In this document: positions 37,410 to 46,314 of the stretch, one piece after another
Position numbering within the stretch: position 1 is the stretch's first letter
How the letters are laid out: every line of letters starts with the position of its first letter
NCBI GenBank assembly: GCA_947503335.1
Contig: CANNCY010000002.1
Coordinates: 434,001-498,000 of the forward strand
Source of the DNA: an uncultured Pseudomonadales bacterium
GTDB lineage: Bacteria > Pseudomonadota > Gammaproteobacteria > Pseudomonadales > CANNCY01
DNA: 64,000 nucleotides
Direction of reading: 5' to 3'
Made by a program: the position numbers and the translations under genes
The notes under the pieces: generated by a model
Database searches by the model: none
What the model was told of the DNA's origin: nothing
What the model saw: the letters and a program-made list of their open reading frames with translations, nothing else

Positions 37410-38152
37410 TGGATTTACAGCAATGGCTAGTAGCGGCACTCGCCATATTTTGCATGGGCCTTGCCAAAGGCGGCTTTGGCGCAATGTCGATGCTAATGAT
37501 GCCTTTGATGGTACTGGTAATGGCGCCCACCGAGGCCGCAGCCGTTACCTTACCTATTTTAGTTGTAATGGATATGATCGCTCTTTGGCGCTTTAAGGGC
37601 ACTTGGAGTAAACCGCACCTTAAAATTATTTTGCCCTTTGCCTGCGTTGGTATTGTCATTGGCACACTTACCTTTAGGTATATCGATGAGCAAGGCCTCA
37701 AATTGATGCTTGGTGTTATCTGTCTTGCGTTTATCGCCCTTTATCTTTGGGGTCGATTTAAAGGGGGCGAGCAAAAACACGCATCCCCTAAAGAAGGCGC
37801 GTTTTGGTCGACACTGGCTGGCTTTGCGAGTTTTGCAACCCATGCGGGTGGGCCACCGGTAGCCGTTTACTTATTACGGCAGGGTTTAGCCCCCATCAAT
37901 CTAGTGGGCACCACAACAATATTCTTTGTAGTGGTTAACTTAGTTAAGCTGGTGCCCTACTATTTCCTGGGGCTGTTTACGCTAGAAGGGATCAGCAAAT
38001 CGGTGTGGCTGTTGCCCATTGCCCCAATAGGGATCTTACTGGGGCATTGGTTATTGCAACGATTTGAAGCAGAACGCTTTTATAAACTAAGTTACGCGAT
38101 GCTTGCAGTAATAGGCGTCAAATTGATCTTTGACGCCTTACAGGGTAGCTAG
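37409..38152 (+). CDS. TSUP-family transporter (TauE/SafE-like)
   Basis: A 247-residue inner-membrane protein with about eight hydrophobic segments and the TauE/SafE duplicated layout: MGLAKGGFGAMSMLMMPLM in the first half and GFASFATHAGGPPVAVYLL in the second. The family exports sulfite, sulfoacetate or related organosulfur anions, or takes up such ions. Coupled to rlmA, which tells nothing of substrate, but 7 bp from the convergent aminotransferase. Specificity cannot be read from sequence. Confidence 0.83.
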   Translation: MDLQQWLVAALAIFCMGLAKGGFGAMSMLMMPLMVLVMAPTEAAAVTLPILVVMDMIALWRFKGTWSKPHLKIILPFACVGIVIGTLTFRYIDEQGLKLMLGVICLAFIALYLWGRFKGGEQKHASPKEGAFWSTLAGFASFATHAGGPPVAVYLLRQGLAPINLVGTTTIFFVVVNLVKLVPYYFLGLFTLEGISKSVWLLPIAPIGILLGHWLLQRFEAERFYKLSYAMLAVIGVKLIFDALQGS

Positions 38153-38159
38153 AAAGCAG

Positions 38160-39560
38160 TTAAGCCGCTTTAGTCCAGATACCCAGCTCGGTTAGCTCTT
38201 CGATGGTATCTTCAAGCGCTTTACGCATTGCTTCTACCATTGTATCAACCTGCTCTTTGGTGATGATTAGTGGTGGCGACATGATACAGATGTTGATAAA
38301 CGGGCGAACTAACAACCCATACTTATGGCAGTGCTTATCTACCACCTCACCGATGGTGTAGTCTTTTTCAAGTAGCTCTTCTTCACTGTCTGCTTCGACC
38401 GTCATCTCAACCGCTGCCATCAAGCCGGTGCCACGTACGTTGCCAACCAGTGGGCTTGCGGTCAGTGTTTGTAGCTGCTGCTGAAAATACTCGCCCACTT
38501 CTTGAACATGCGCTAATAAGCCTTCTTGTTCGATGATGTCCATGCTAGCAAGTGCCGCGGCGCAGCCAACTGGCGTACCCGACCAGGTATAACCGTTAGA
38601 ATAAATATTGCCCTTAGCGTTATCACCCGACATCTCGCTCATAAGCGCGTCAGATACGGCATAACCACCCATCGGTACATAACCCGAGGTTAGGCCCTTA
38701 GCGAAGGTAATAATATCTGGCGTAACGCCAAACACTTCGCCACTCGCAAACCAATGGCCTAAACGACCAAACGCAGTTACTACTTCGTCAGCGATATATA
38801 AAATATCGTTGGCTTTGATTAGCTCATAGCAACGACGGTTGTAGTCTTTAGGAGGCACGATCACACCACCCGACGCTAGCACGGGCTCAGCAATGAAACA
38901 CATGATGTTTTCAGCGCCAATGCTTTCAATTGTGGTCTTGAGCTCATCGACTAGATAATCGCAGAATTCTTCTTCAGTACGACCTTCGCCTTTATGGAAC
39001 AGGCTTGGTGCGGTCAAAAAATGAACATCGTCTTTTAGCGTATCTAGGCAGCTCTTATCGCGCTCTTTACCCGTTACCGATGCACTTAAAAAAGTACTAC
39101 CGTGATAGCCACGGTCGCGGGCAAGAATCTTTTTCTTATTTGGTCGGCCCTTGATGTTGTTATACATCGCCGCTAAACGTAACGCTGAATCAACGGCTGT
39201 TGAACCGCCTGTGGTAAAAAAGATTCGGTTAAGGTCACCAGGTGTTTTTTCAGCGATACGTTCTGCTAGTTCAACTTCTTTTTCGTTGATGTTAAAGAAC
39301 GACGTCGCGTAACCTAAATCCATGATTTGCTTTGATACCGCATCGGCAATTTCTTGACGGCCATAGCCTGTTTGCATGCACCACATGCCAGCAGGCCCAT
39401 CGATTAACTTGTTGCCTTCGCTATCCCAAATATAAATGCCTTCACTCTTTGAAATGATGGGCGAGTGTTCATCTTCGCCCAGCCCAGGCAAGTCACCCCA
39501 CGGATGTAATACGTGCTTATTAAATGCATCTCTAACGCTTCGGCTCGACTTCTGTGACAT
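38160..39560 (-). CDS. Class III (omega-amino acid/diamine) aminotransferase
   Basis: PLP-dependent fold type I transaminase, 466 residues. Motifs: FFTTGGSTAVDSALRLA (PLP phosphate site, about 115), RGYHGST, IADEVVTAFGRLGHWF (PLP-ring Asp) and TFAKGLTSGYVPMGG (Schiff-base lysine, about 288). It resembles the group covering putrescine, beta-alanine and taurine:pyruvate transaminases. The start is 88 bp from the divergent BetI-like regulator gene, the usual layout for regulation of the enzyme. Substrate not identifiable; polyamine (given the PuuB-like oxidase at 57.9 kb) or taurine (given TauE-like TSUP) are options. Confidence 0.85.
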   Translation of the reverse strand: MSQKSSRSVRDAFNKHVLHPWGDLPGLGEDEHSPIISKSEGIYIWDSEGNKLIDGPAGMWCMQTGYGRQEIADAVSKQIMDLGYATSFFNINEKEVELAERIAEKTPGDLNRIFFTTGGSTAVDSALRLAAMYNNIKGRPNKKKILARDRGYHGSTFLSASVTGKERDKSCLDTLKDDVHFLTAPSLFHKGEGRTEEEFCDYLVDELKTTIESIGAENIMCFIAEPVLASGGVIVPPKDYNRRCYELIKANDILYIADEVVTAFGRLGHWFASGEVFGVTPDIITFAKGLTSGYVPMGGYAVSDALMSEMSGDNAKGNIYSNGYTWSGTPVGCAAALASMDIIEQEGLLAHVQEVGEYFQQQLQTLTASPLVGNVRGTGLMAAVEMTVEADSEEELLEKDYTIGEVVDKHCHKYGLLVRPFINICIMSPPLIITKEQVDTMVEAMRKALEDTIEELTELGIWTKAA

Positions 39561-39604
39561 ACCTAATACCTTTTATGTACAATCTATTTCTGAGTTACTA
39601 TGGA

Positions 39605-39651
39605 TTCACTATACGACCGTTCAGTCAAAATTACAAGGAGCGTATCACTTG
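39605..39651 (+). promoter_or_regulatory. Operator-like dyad and RBS/TTG start of the TetR gene
   Basis: GACCGTTCAGTC (about 39616-39627) is an imperfect dyad in the 88-bp divergent gap, placed as an autoregulatory TetR operator might be. AAGGAG at 39635-39640 is a strong Shine-Dalgarno, 8 nt before TTG at 39649-39651. This decides the TetR start and excludes the longer frame that runs back into the aminotransferase gene. Confidence 0.55.
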
Positions 39652-40272
39652 CCGAGTTCAGAAAAGCCGTCGATTTCTAGAGCAGAACAGAAGCGTCTTA
39701 CACGTCAGCGCTTAATTGACGCTACTCGACAGCATATTGTCTCTGAGGGTATCGCGAGCATTACGTTGGCGAAAATAGCCAAGAGCCTTGGCCTTTCGCA
39801 AGGGGTGATTAACTTTCATTTTGCAACTAAAGAAGCGCTGATGCTCGAAGTGCTACACCAGGTCTATAACCAATACCTAGATACCTGGAACGACGCCAAC
39901 AGCGACGACCCTGACCCTGCAAAGCGTATGTCGAATATTATTCGTGCCTTGCTAGACCCACGGATTACTAATGCCGAAGACAGCGCGGTATGGGCAGGTT
40001 TTTGGTCGCAAAAGGCGACACGTGCAACCTACGTAGAAGTGTTTCACGAGAAAGACAAACAACTTAATGCAACGCTTCACGATATCATCAGCCAACTAGA
40101 TTCGAGCATGCCCAAGGCCAAACAGCAGATGATCGCCTCTAATTTATTAGCGATGGTGGCCGGCCACGAACTAGACCTGCTACTAACACCTGACAGCTAT
40201 GTTCACGAAAACGCTGTGAATGGCTGCTTAGATTATGTTCGCTATTATTTTCCTAGCCATAACATCGAGTGA
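39649..40272 (+). CDS. TetR/AcrR-family (BetI-like) repressor, TTG start
   Basis: A 207-residue regulator starting with TTG after AAGGAG. N-terminal helix-turn-helix (about 20-60): RQRLIDATRQHIVSEGIASI then LAKIAKSLGLSQGVINFHFA, close to BetI in having VINFHF where most TetR proteins have YYHF. The C-terminal ligand domain (about 75-200) is helical, with WAGFWSQKATRATY, also BetI-like. It faces the class III aminotransferase and probably represses it in response to a small amine or related ligand. A strong bidirectional terminator follows. Confidence 0.85.
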   Translation: MPSSEKPSISRAEQKRLTRQRLIDATRQHIVSEGIASITLAKIAKSLGLSQGVINFHFATKEALMLEVLHQVYNQYLDTWNDANSDDPDPAKRMSNIIRALLDPRITNAEDSAVWAGFWSQKATRATYVEVFHEKDKQLNATLHDIISQLDSSMPKAKQQMIASNLLAMVAGHELDLLLTPDSYVHENAVNGCLDYVRYYFPSHNIE

Positions 40273-40298
40273 CGTAGCGTTAAAAAATGATAGGCAAT

Positions 40299-40326
40299 AA
40301 AAAACCGGGCTATGCCCGGTTTTTTA
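40299..40326. terminator. Bidirectional intrinsic terminator
   Basis: AAAAACCGGGC-TAT-GCCCGGTTTTTT: a 6-bp G/C stem extended by A/T pairs, with a T-tract on both strands. It serves the TetR gene on the plus strand and the TonB receptor on the minus strand. Confidence 0.92.
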
Positions 40327-40343
40327 TTCTGCATTTACAATGC

Positions 40344-42893
40344 TTAGAACTTCTTACTTACGGTTAAACCATAAGTCGTTGGTTCTGCAGGGTATGCACC
40401 CAACTTACCGTCTTGCAGTGTTACATCAAAGTTACCTTGATAGTACTGCGCATCAGTTAGGTTGCGGCCCCAAAGAGTGATATCAACTTGCTGCTCTTCA
40501 AAGCTAACGCCTGCACGCATGTTAATCATGTTGTACGCGTCTAGCATCTTAAGAGGATCGTTGTTGTCATCTAGCATCTGGTCTGAGCGGAATACCGCAT
40601 CAGCCGAAACATATGCTGAAATGTTCGCACTAATGTCGAAGTCTTTCTTCGCGCTTAGTACTAGATCGTGCTCAGGTACGTTCGACAAACGACCACCCGA
40701 ACGATCACAGTAAGCCAATGGGTTACCCATATCGTCATACGCCTGACCTGGATCTGGCTGACCAGTGTGGAACGGCGTTGCAACCCAGCATAGACCTGTT
40801 TCAAACTCGTCAAACTCGGCAACGTTCCAAGAGTAGTTCGCCATTACAGAGAACGTTTCAGATAGATACCATAGAGTTTCTAGCTCTGCACCGTAAGATA
40901 GTAGCTTACCGGCGTTACCCAGCTGGAAGCCTGTACCTGTGAACGCGTTAGCCTGAAAATCATCTACGGTAGTGTAATGGAACGCACCATTGATACGCAT
41001 ACCCTTATCAGGGATATCCATCTTCATACCCACTTCGTAAGAAGTAGACGTCTCTGCACCAAATATAAGATCTAGTGATGGATTAATACGGTCAGTGTTG
41101 GTACCACCCGACTTATAGCCGTTACCCGCTAACGCGTAAAGCATTAGATCGTCATTAACGTTGTAAGCTAACTTAATGGTGCCCGTTACCTGATCATCGC
41201 TTAGTGTAGTGTCTACGCCTGAACGCGGTGCTGTTGGATCAAAGAAGTAATAGCCCCAACCTGGCATAGCGAATGCGGTAACCGCTTGAGCATACTGCCC
41301 AATGATAAGCTGGTTGGCAGGGTCAAACGGGTTAGCCAATGCCGCTGGCATCTGTGGCAGTAAGATTTGCATTGCTTCAATGTCTGGAGCTGGGCCAAAC
41401 ATATGCTCTGTGTCGCCGCTAAAGTTCTTGTAGCTAGCTAACAGATCTTTCTTTTCATCGGTGTAACGTAAACCAACAGTAAGCGTAAGCGCGTCAGATA
41501 GGTTGTAATCCATCTGTCCAAACAGTGCCCAGCTCTGGTGGTCTTGGTTAGTTACATCATATGAATAATGTGGAACCGGGAAGCCAGCGGCTGAACCAGG
41601 CATAGCCAAAGGAGTGCCTGCAGTCATTGCCGCAATGGTATCGATACCGCCCAATAGTGGGTCTAAACCGAAGCCCGTGTATACGAACGGCTGTAGGTGC
41701 TGACCACCGATTAGTGAAGAGGTTACGTCGATAGACTGCTCAAAGTAGTATGCACCACCTACAAAGGTCATACGATCGCCTTCATAGGTTAAGCGTAACT
41801 CTTGAGAGAAGCTGTCTTGCTCGGCCATCGCATTACGATCGATCAATTCAATATCACTGAAGTCTGCATCGATTAAGTCTGTCGACAAGAAATCACGATA
41901 ACCGGTGATCGACGTTAGAGTAGTCGAGTCGCTTAGCTCATAGTTCATCTCTAAAGATAAACCCTGATCTTCGCTTGTAGAACGCGGAAGCGTATTAAAC
42001 GCTGCCTTCATGTCATAGAACTGATCGCCCTTAAATACGGTACCGCCCATGCTTAATAGCAATGCGTCTGAACCGTTGATCGCAGGGTTATAGTCGGCGC
42101 TGATGTTGTCTTTGATTGACATTGCAGCACAGCAAATTTCGTCGATCTCTGAATAATCTACGATCACACGGGCATCAAACTTGTCGTTCGGCTCCCAAAG
42201 CGCTTGGGCACGTACGCCCCAACGGTTACGATTATTCATATCTTCGTCGTGACCGATCGCTTCTACAAAGCCATCACGCTCACTTGAGAACGCAGTAACA
42301 CGAATAGCTAGCTCATCTTCAATAACTGATGCATTCGCGCCACCAGCAAAGTTGATCAAACCATAGTTACCGGTGGTTACGTCAACAAAACCATCAGTCT
42401 CATGGCTAGGCGCCTTGGTACGAAACAGAATGGCACCAGAAGGTGTGTTCTTGCCAAACAGAGTACCCTGAGGGCCACGAAGTACTTCTACCGCTTCCAT
42501 ATCAACAAGGTTGTTGATCATAGAGTTCTGACGTGAACGGTATACACCGTCTACATACATACCCACTGACGACTCAAGGCCATAGTTTTGCGAAGAGGTT
42601 CCGACACCACGAATAGAAAAACTGGTATTGGTTGCCGACTGGCTTTGTTGAGCAACTAGGCCCGGTACGCTAGTTTGTAGATCAAATACATCTTTGATCA
42701 CCTGTTCTTGAATTGCATCGCCACCAATGGCAGACATTGCAACAGGAACTTCTTGGATAGACTGCTCACGCTTTTGAGCGGTTACAACTACTTCTTCGAT
42801 CGCTGGGGCTTGGATCGCAGTAGCTTGATTGGCAAAAGCAACAGCTAGCGCCAACGCACTCAGTTTGAGTGACGATTCAACTCGCTTGGTCAT
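40344..42893 (-). CDS. TonB-dependent outer-membrane receptor
   Basis: An 849-residue receptor: signal peptide (about 1-26, ending ATA), a TonB-box-like IEEVVVTAQKRE (about 32-43), plug domain with VEVLRGPQGTLFGKNTPSGA (about 130-150), a 22-strand beta-barrel and a C-terminal aromatic Phe. The plug type is common for siderophore, vitamin or plant/algal-compound receptors in Sphingomonads and marine Gammaproteobacteria. No FecR/FecI pair is adjacent. Divergent from aceA across 349 bp. Its place beside accessory catabolic genes suggests uptake of their substrate, an inference only. Confidence 0.9.
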   Translation of the reverse strand: MTKRVESSLKLSALALAVAFANQATAIQAPAIEEVVVTAQKREQSIQEVPVAMSAIGGDAIQEQVIKDVFDLQTSVPGLVAQQSQSATNTSFSIRGVGTSSQNYGLESSVGMYVDGVYRSRQNSMINNLVDMEAVEVLRGPQGTLFGKNTPSGAILFRTKAPSHETDGFVDVTTGNYGLINFAGGANASVIEDELAIRVTAFSSERDGFVEAIGHDEDMNNRNRWGVRAQALWEPNDKFDARVIVDYSEIDEICCAAMSIKDNISADYNPAINGSDALLLSMGGTVFKGDQFYDMKAAFNTLPRSTSEDQGLSLEMNYELSDSTTLTSITGYRDFLSTDLIDADFSDIELIDRNAMAEQDSFSQELRLTYEGDRMTFVGGAYYFEQSIDVTSSLIGGQHLQPFVYTGFGLDPLLGGIDTIAAMTAGTPLAMPGSAAGFPVPHYSYDVTNQDHQSWALFGQMDYNLSDALTLTVGLRYTDEKKDLLASYKNFSGDTEHMFGPAPDIEAMQILLPQMPAALANPFDPANQLIIGQYAQAVTAFAMPGWGYYFFDPTAPRSGVDTTLSDDQVTGTIKLAYNVNDDLMLYALAGNGYKSGGTNTDRINPSLDLIFGAETSTSYEVGMKMDIPDKGMRINGAFHYTTVDDFQANAFTGTGFQLGNAGKLLSYGAELETLWYLSETFSVMANYSWNVAEFDEFETGLCWVATPFHTGQPDPGQAYDDMGNPLAYCDRSGGRLSNVPEHDLVLSAKKDFDISANISAYVSADAVFRSDQMLDDNNDPLKMLDAYNMINMRAGVSFEEQQVDITLWGRNLTDAQYYQGNFDVTLQDGKLGAYPAEPTTYGLTVSKKF

Positions 42894-43078
42894 TTGTAGA
42901 CTCTCTCTCTCAAATTAAATTATGTTTATTAGCAGCTTGCCCAAATTGAGAGGAGGGCAAGTATTGCCGCTAATTTGCCATAATTATTTAAAAAAGTCTG
43001 CATTTTCGTCGCTGTTTGGATCTTTTTGTTACCCAGTTTCACCTTAAAATAACTGCAAGTAATCAAATTACAAATAGC

Positions 43079-43093
43079 ATTCACCAAATGAAT
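43079..43093. promoter_or_regulatory. Operator-like dyad 1 upstream of aceA
   Basis: ATTCAC-CAA-ATGAAT, a 15-bp near-palindrome. A matching dyad lies 29 bp downstream (centre to centre), about three helical turns, as expected for two dimers binding one DNA face. The regulator is unknown. Confidence 0.5.
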
Positions 43094-43107
43094 AACGGGA
43101 TTAATAA

Positions 43108-43122
43108 ATTCACTCCGTGAAT
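43108..43122. promoter_or_regulatory. Operator-like dyad 2 upstream of aceA
   Basis: ATTCAC-TCC-GTGAAT, a perfect 6-bp inverted repeat with a 3-bp spacer. Shares ATTCAC-N3-RTGAAT with dyad 1. It lies about 120 bp before the aceA ATG. Confidence 0.55.
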
Positions 43123-43242
43123 GACATAGATAAACTCATTCGTATTGCCTATAACTGTCAGTCAACTAATATAGCCCCATAGGCACTAGGGCGAGTTGTT
43201 ATCGTTCTTACTTAATCATTTCTCATATAGAGGTATTCAAAT

Positions 43243-44838
43243 ATGTCAGCTTATAAAAACGACATTGATAGCATTGCAAACGTAAAAGCAGGTCACAAAA
43301 CCTGGGATGCCATTAACCCTGAATATGCAGCACGTATGCGTGCACAGAACCGTTTTCAGACTGGCCTAGATATCGCTCGCTACACAGCAGACATTATGCG
43401 TGCCGACATGGATCGCTACGACAATGACACCACCCAATACACCCAGTCATTGGGCTGCTGGCACGGCTTCATTGGTCAGCAGAAGATGATCTCTATCAAG
43501 AAGCACTTTGAAACCACTGATCGCAAGTACCTTTATCTATCAGGTTGGATGGTTGCGGCATTACGCTCTGAGTTTGGCCCACTACCTGACCAGTCAATGC
43601 ACGAGAAAACCTCAGTTGCATCACTAATTGAAGAGCTATACACCTTCTTGCGCCAGGCTGATGCCCGCGAACTAGGCGGTTTGTTCCGCGAGCTAGACGC
43701 TGCTCGTGATGCTGGTGACGCCGCGGCTGAAGCTGCTGCACAAGACAAGATTGATAACTTTCAGACGCATATCGTGCCAATCATTGCAGATATCGACGCC
43801 GGTTTCGGTAACGAAGAAGCTACTTACTTGCTAGCTAAGAAAATGATTGAAGCAGGTGCTTGCTGTATCCAGATCGAAAACCAAGTATCTGATGAAAAGC
43901 AGTGCGGTCACCAAGACGGTAAAGTAACTGTACCTCACGAAGACTTCTTAGCTAAGATTCGCGCTGTACGTTACGCGTTCTTAGAACTAGGCGTAGACAA
44001 CGGTGTAATCGTTGCGCGTACTGACTCTCTAGGTGCAGGTCTAACCAAGCAAATCGCTGTAACCAACGAGCCTGGCGATCTAGGTGATCAATACAACTCG
44101 TTCTTAGACGGCGACATCATCGAAGGCGCTGACGACATCGCAAACGGCGATCTAGTTATCAAGGCAAACGGCAAGCTGCTTAAGCCTAAGCGCCTACCTA
44201 GCAACCTGTTCCAGTTCAAAGCAGGCACAGGCGAAGACCGCGTAGTTCTTGACTGTATCACGTCGCTACAAAACGGTGCCGACCTTCTATGGATCGAAAC
44301 TGAAAAGCCACACGTTGGTCAGATCGGCGCAATGGTTAACCGTATCCGCGAAGTAGTACCTAACGCTAAGCTTGTTTACAACAACTCACCATCGTTCAAC
44401 TGGACACTTAACTTCAGACAGCAAGTATTTGACGCTTGGTCAGAAGAAGGCAAAGACGTATCTGGTTACGATCGCGCTAACCTAATGAGTGCTGATTACG
44501 ACGATAGCGAACTATCACAAGCCGCTGACGCTAAGATTCGCACTTTCCAGGCTGACGCAGCACGTGAAGCAGGTATCTTCCACCATTTGATCACGCTACC
44601 TACTTATCACACGGCAGCGCTATCAACTGACAACCTTGCTAAAGAGTACTTTGGTGACGCAGGCATGTTGGGTTACGTTGCCGGCGTTCAGCGTAAAGAG
44701 ATTCGCCAAGGCATCGCATGTGTTAAGCATCAAAACATGGCAGGTTCTGACATGGGTGACGATCACAAAGAATACTTCTCTGGTGATGCCGCTCTAAAAG
44801 CGTCTGGTGAAGACAACACCATGAACCAGTTCGGTTAA
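43243..44838 (+). CDS. aceA: Isocitrate lyase (long, Pseudomonas-type)
   Basis: Cleaves isocitrate to glyoxylate and succinate, the entry step of the glyoxylate shunt used on acetate, fatty acids and other C2-yielding substrates. The 531-residue length matches the Pseudomonas-type enzyme, not the 434-residue E. coli one. The catalytic motif reads KQCGH (Cys221) in the VSDEKQCGHQDGKVTVPHED block, the form normal for this subfamily. Other landmarks are IVPIIADIDAGFGNEEATY (metal site) and VYNNSPSFNWT. Malate synthase (glcB/aceB) is not adjacent. Strong terminator downstream; possible twin operators upstream. Confidence 0.95.
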   Translation: MSAYKNDIDSIANVKAGHKTWDAINPEYAARMRAQNRFQTGLDIARYTADIMRADMDRYDNDTTQYTQSLGCWHGFIGQQKMISIKKHFETTDRKYLYLSGWMVAALRSEFGPLPDQSMHEKTSVASLIEELYTFLRQADARELGGLFRELDAARDAGDAAAEAAAQDKIDNFQTHIVPIIADIDAGFGNEEATYLLAKKMIEAGACCIQIENQVSDEKQCGHQDGKVTVPHEDFLAKIRAVRYAFLELGVDNGVIVARTDSLGAGLTKQIAVTNEPGDLGDQYNSFLDGDIIEGADDIANGDLVIKANGKLLKPKRLPSNLFQFKAGTGEDRVVLDCITSLQNGADLLWIETEKPHVGQIGAMVNRIREVVPNAKLVYNNSPSFNWTLNFRQQVFDAWSEEGKDVSGYDRANLMSADYDDSELSQAADAKIRTFQADAAREAGIFHHLITLPTYHTAALSTDNLAKEYFGDAGMLGYVAGVQRKEIRQGIACVKHQNMAGSDMGDDHKEYFSGDAALKASGEDNTMNQFG

Positions 44839-44865
44839 GTCGATTTACAAAAAAGACCAATATTT

Positions 44866-44887
44866 AAGGGCCCTCGGGCCCTTTTTT
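44866..44887 (+). terminator. Intrinsic terminator of aceA
   Basis: AAGGGCCC-TC-GGGCCCTT followed by a T run, 28 bp past the aceA stop. An 8-bp stem with a 2-nt loop as drawn, so in practice a 4-nt or larger loop. Confidence 0.93.
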
Positions 44888-44932
44888 ATGTCTATGCTTT
44901 TCTTAACGGCAATTTAAGTTAAGAGCTATCTT

Positions 44933-45517
44933 ATGAGTAACATCCTTATTCTAAACGGGCATCAGCCATACCCCTTCTCTAAGGGCGAGTTAAACCGAAC
45001 GCTGGTAAATACCGCAGTCGACGTATTAATAGAAAAAGGCCATACCGTTAGAACCGTTGAAACAGCCAATGACTATGACGTACAAGAACAGGTTGCAAAC
45101 CACCAATGGGCCGATAGCATCATCTTGCAAATGCCCGTCAATTGGATGACCGTACCCTGGTCGCTGAAAAAGTATATGGACGATGTGTATACCGCGGGCA
45201 TGGGGGGCGAGCTTTGTTCAGGCGATGGGCGCAACTCTGACTCACCAACATCTGGATACGGTACTGGCGGAAGCCTGCCCGATACTAGTTATATGTTGTC
45301 ACTCACCTTCAATGCTCCAAAGCAAGCATTTGATAACCCGACTGAATATCTATTCGAAGGCAGGGGTGTTGATGATGTCATGCTGCCCATACACATGAAT
45401 TTTAGATTTTTTGCGATGAAAGCTTTACCAACATTCTCTTGCTTTGACGTGATGAAAAACCCACAAATCGAGCAAGATCTTGAATCTTTCAAAGCCCACT
45501 TAAACGCACACTATTAG
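44933..45517 (+). CDS. mdaB: MdaB-type NAD(P)H:quinone oxidoreductase
   Basis: FMN/FAD flavodoxin-fold enzyme that reduces quinones by two electrons, protecting against redox cycling. The 194-residue protein tracks E. coli MdaB: NILILNGHQPYPFSKGELN, WADSIILQMPVNWMTVPWSL, KKYMDDVYTAG, and LPTFSCFDVMKNP near the end. Follows aceA after the terminator, so likely transcribed on its own. Stop overlaps the convergent NTF2-AraC gene by 4 bp. Confidence 0.9.
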   Translation: MSNILILNGHQPYPFSKGELNRTLVNTAVDVLIEKGHTVRTVETANDYDVQEQVANHQWADSIILQMPVNWMTVPWSLKKYMDDVYTAGMGGELCSGDGRNSDSPTSGYGTGGSLPDTSYMLSLTFNAPKQAFDNPTEYLFEGRGVDDVMLPIHMNFRFFAMKALPTFSCFDVMKNPQIEQDLESFKAHLNAHY

Positions 45518-46299
45518 CTAGATACAGGCACCTTTGCAGCATACTGCGCGGGTGTCATGTTTTCTACACGCCTAAAGGCAGAATAAAATGTCGACGGCGC
45601 CCCAAAACCCGACGCTTCGCCAATTTCAATCATTGCCATTGAAGGATTATCTTCGATTAAACGCTTTGCGTATTGAACACGATAGGTGTTGATCCAGTCT
45701 CTAAAACTTTGCCCAAAACCTTGATTAAGCGTTTGGCTTAGATGATTGCTAGAAACTGCTAACCGCTCGGCAAGCTCACCCACCTTCAATGCCGCATCAA
45801 GAAATAGTTGCTCAGTCTCTACTAAGTTAGTTGCTTTAGCTTCGATCTCTTGCCGCATCTGTACAGACAAACCAGAGTTAGCATACAGCTGTTTAACAGG
45901 TAGCACTGGCAACTGGTAGTAATCAGTAATACGCACTGCAATACCGGCGTCATTCAGTTCGATAAACTCTGACCCTTGCCAGGTGAGGCCAATCAATGAA
46001 GGGTTCTCATCATCGATACAGTCGACCCTATACTGAAATGCAATGGTCGACCCACCGGTGACCACATCGCCGATGAGCGTATATCGATGCACGCTGCGGC
46101 CAAATACTTGAGTGAGCTCTTGAGTAAACTCATCACGAGACGAGATAGCCCGTTCGACCACATCGGTGAACGTGCCATCATCAGATAGATAGTTGGCGAC
46201 TGCATCTGCGTCGCCACTATTCCATGCATCTATGTAGGCCTGTACAAACAGCTTAGAATCTAGCGTCATCTTGGTAAACCGTTTACTCAATGACATCAT
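45514..46299 (-). CDS. NTF2/SnoaL-like domain fused to an AraC-type DNA-binding domain
   Basis: A 261-residue regulator of unusual architecture. Residues about 14-130 look like an NTF2/SnoaL cone (KLFVQAYIDAWNSGDADAVA, LSDDGTFTDVV and a closing FIELNDAGIAVRITDYY), the fold used as a ligand or enzyme pocket. Residues about 165-258 form a two-HTH AraC domain: VGELAERLAVSSNHLSQTLN, then SMAMIEIGEASGFGAPSTFY and the terminal RRVENMTPAQYAAKV. No cupin sensor is present. It starts 15 bp after the GcvT-like gene, so is probably the last gene of the flavoprotein operon and its regulator. An inner ATG at 46264-46266 is an alternative start. Confidence 0.8.
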   Translation of the reverse strand: MMSLSKRFTKMTLDSKLFVQAYIDAWNSGDADAVANYLSDDGTFTDVVERAISSRDEFTQELTQVFGRSVHRYTLIGDVVTGGSTIAFQYRVDCIDDENPSLIGLTWQGSEFIELNDAGIAVRITDYYQLPVLPVKQLYANSGLSVQMRQEIEAKATNLVETEQLFLDAALKVGELAERLAVSSNHLSQTLNQGFGQSFRDWINTYRVQYAKRLIEDNPSMAMIEIGEASGFGAPSTFYSAFRRVENMTPAQYAAKVPVSS

Positions 46300-46314
46300 T
46301 CTAGGCCTTTCTAA

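Larger units (their letters stand above)
42894..43242. promoter_or_regulatory. 349-bp divergent region between TonB receptor and aceA
   Basis: AT-rich with no ORF. It contains a CTTGCCC...GGGCAAG inverted repeat (42936-42942 with 42955-42961) near the TonB receptor start, two ATTCAC-N3-RTGAAT dyads nearer aceA (listed separately) and one dispersed GGGCGAG copy (43189-43195). An AGAGG element at 43230-43234 is the likely aceA Shine-Dalgarno. Confidence 0.6.

Noticed and set aside
39436-39648. N-terminal extension of the TetR protein
   Set aside because: It is antisense to the aminotransferase gene and not TetR-like; the AAGGAG-TTG start at 39649 explains the gene.
42936-42961. CTTGCCC/GGGCAAG inverted repeat as a terminator
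   Set aside because: It lies upstream of the TonB receptor start without a T-tract; an operator or leader hairpin is more likely, and evidence is too weak to call either.
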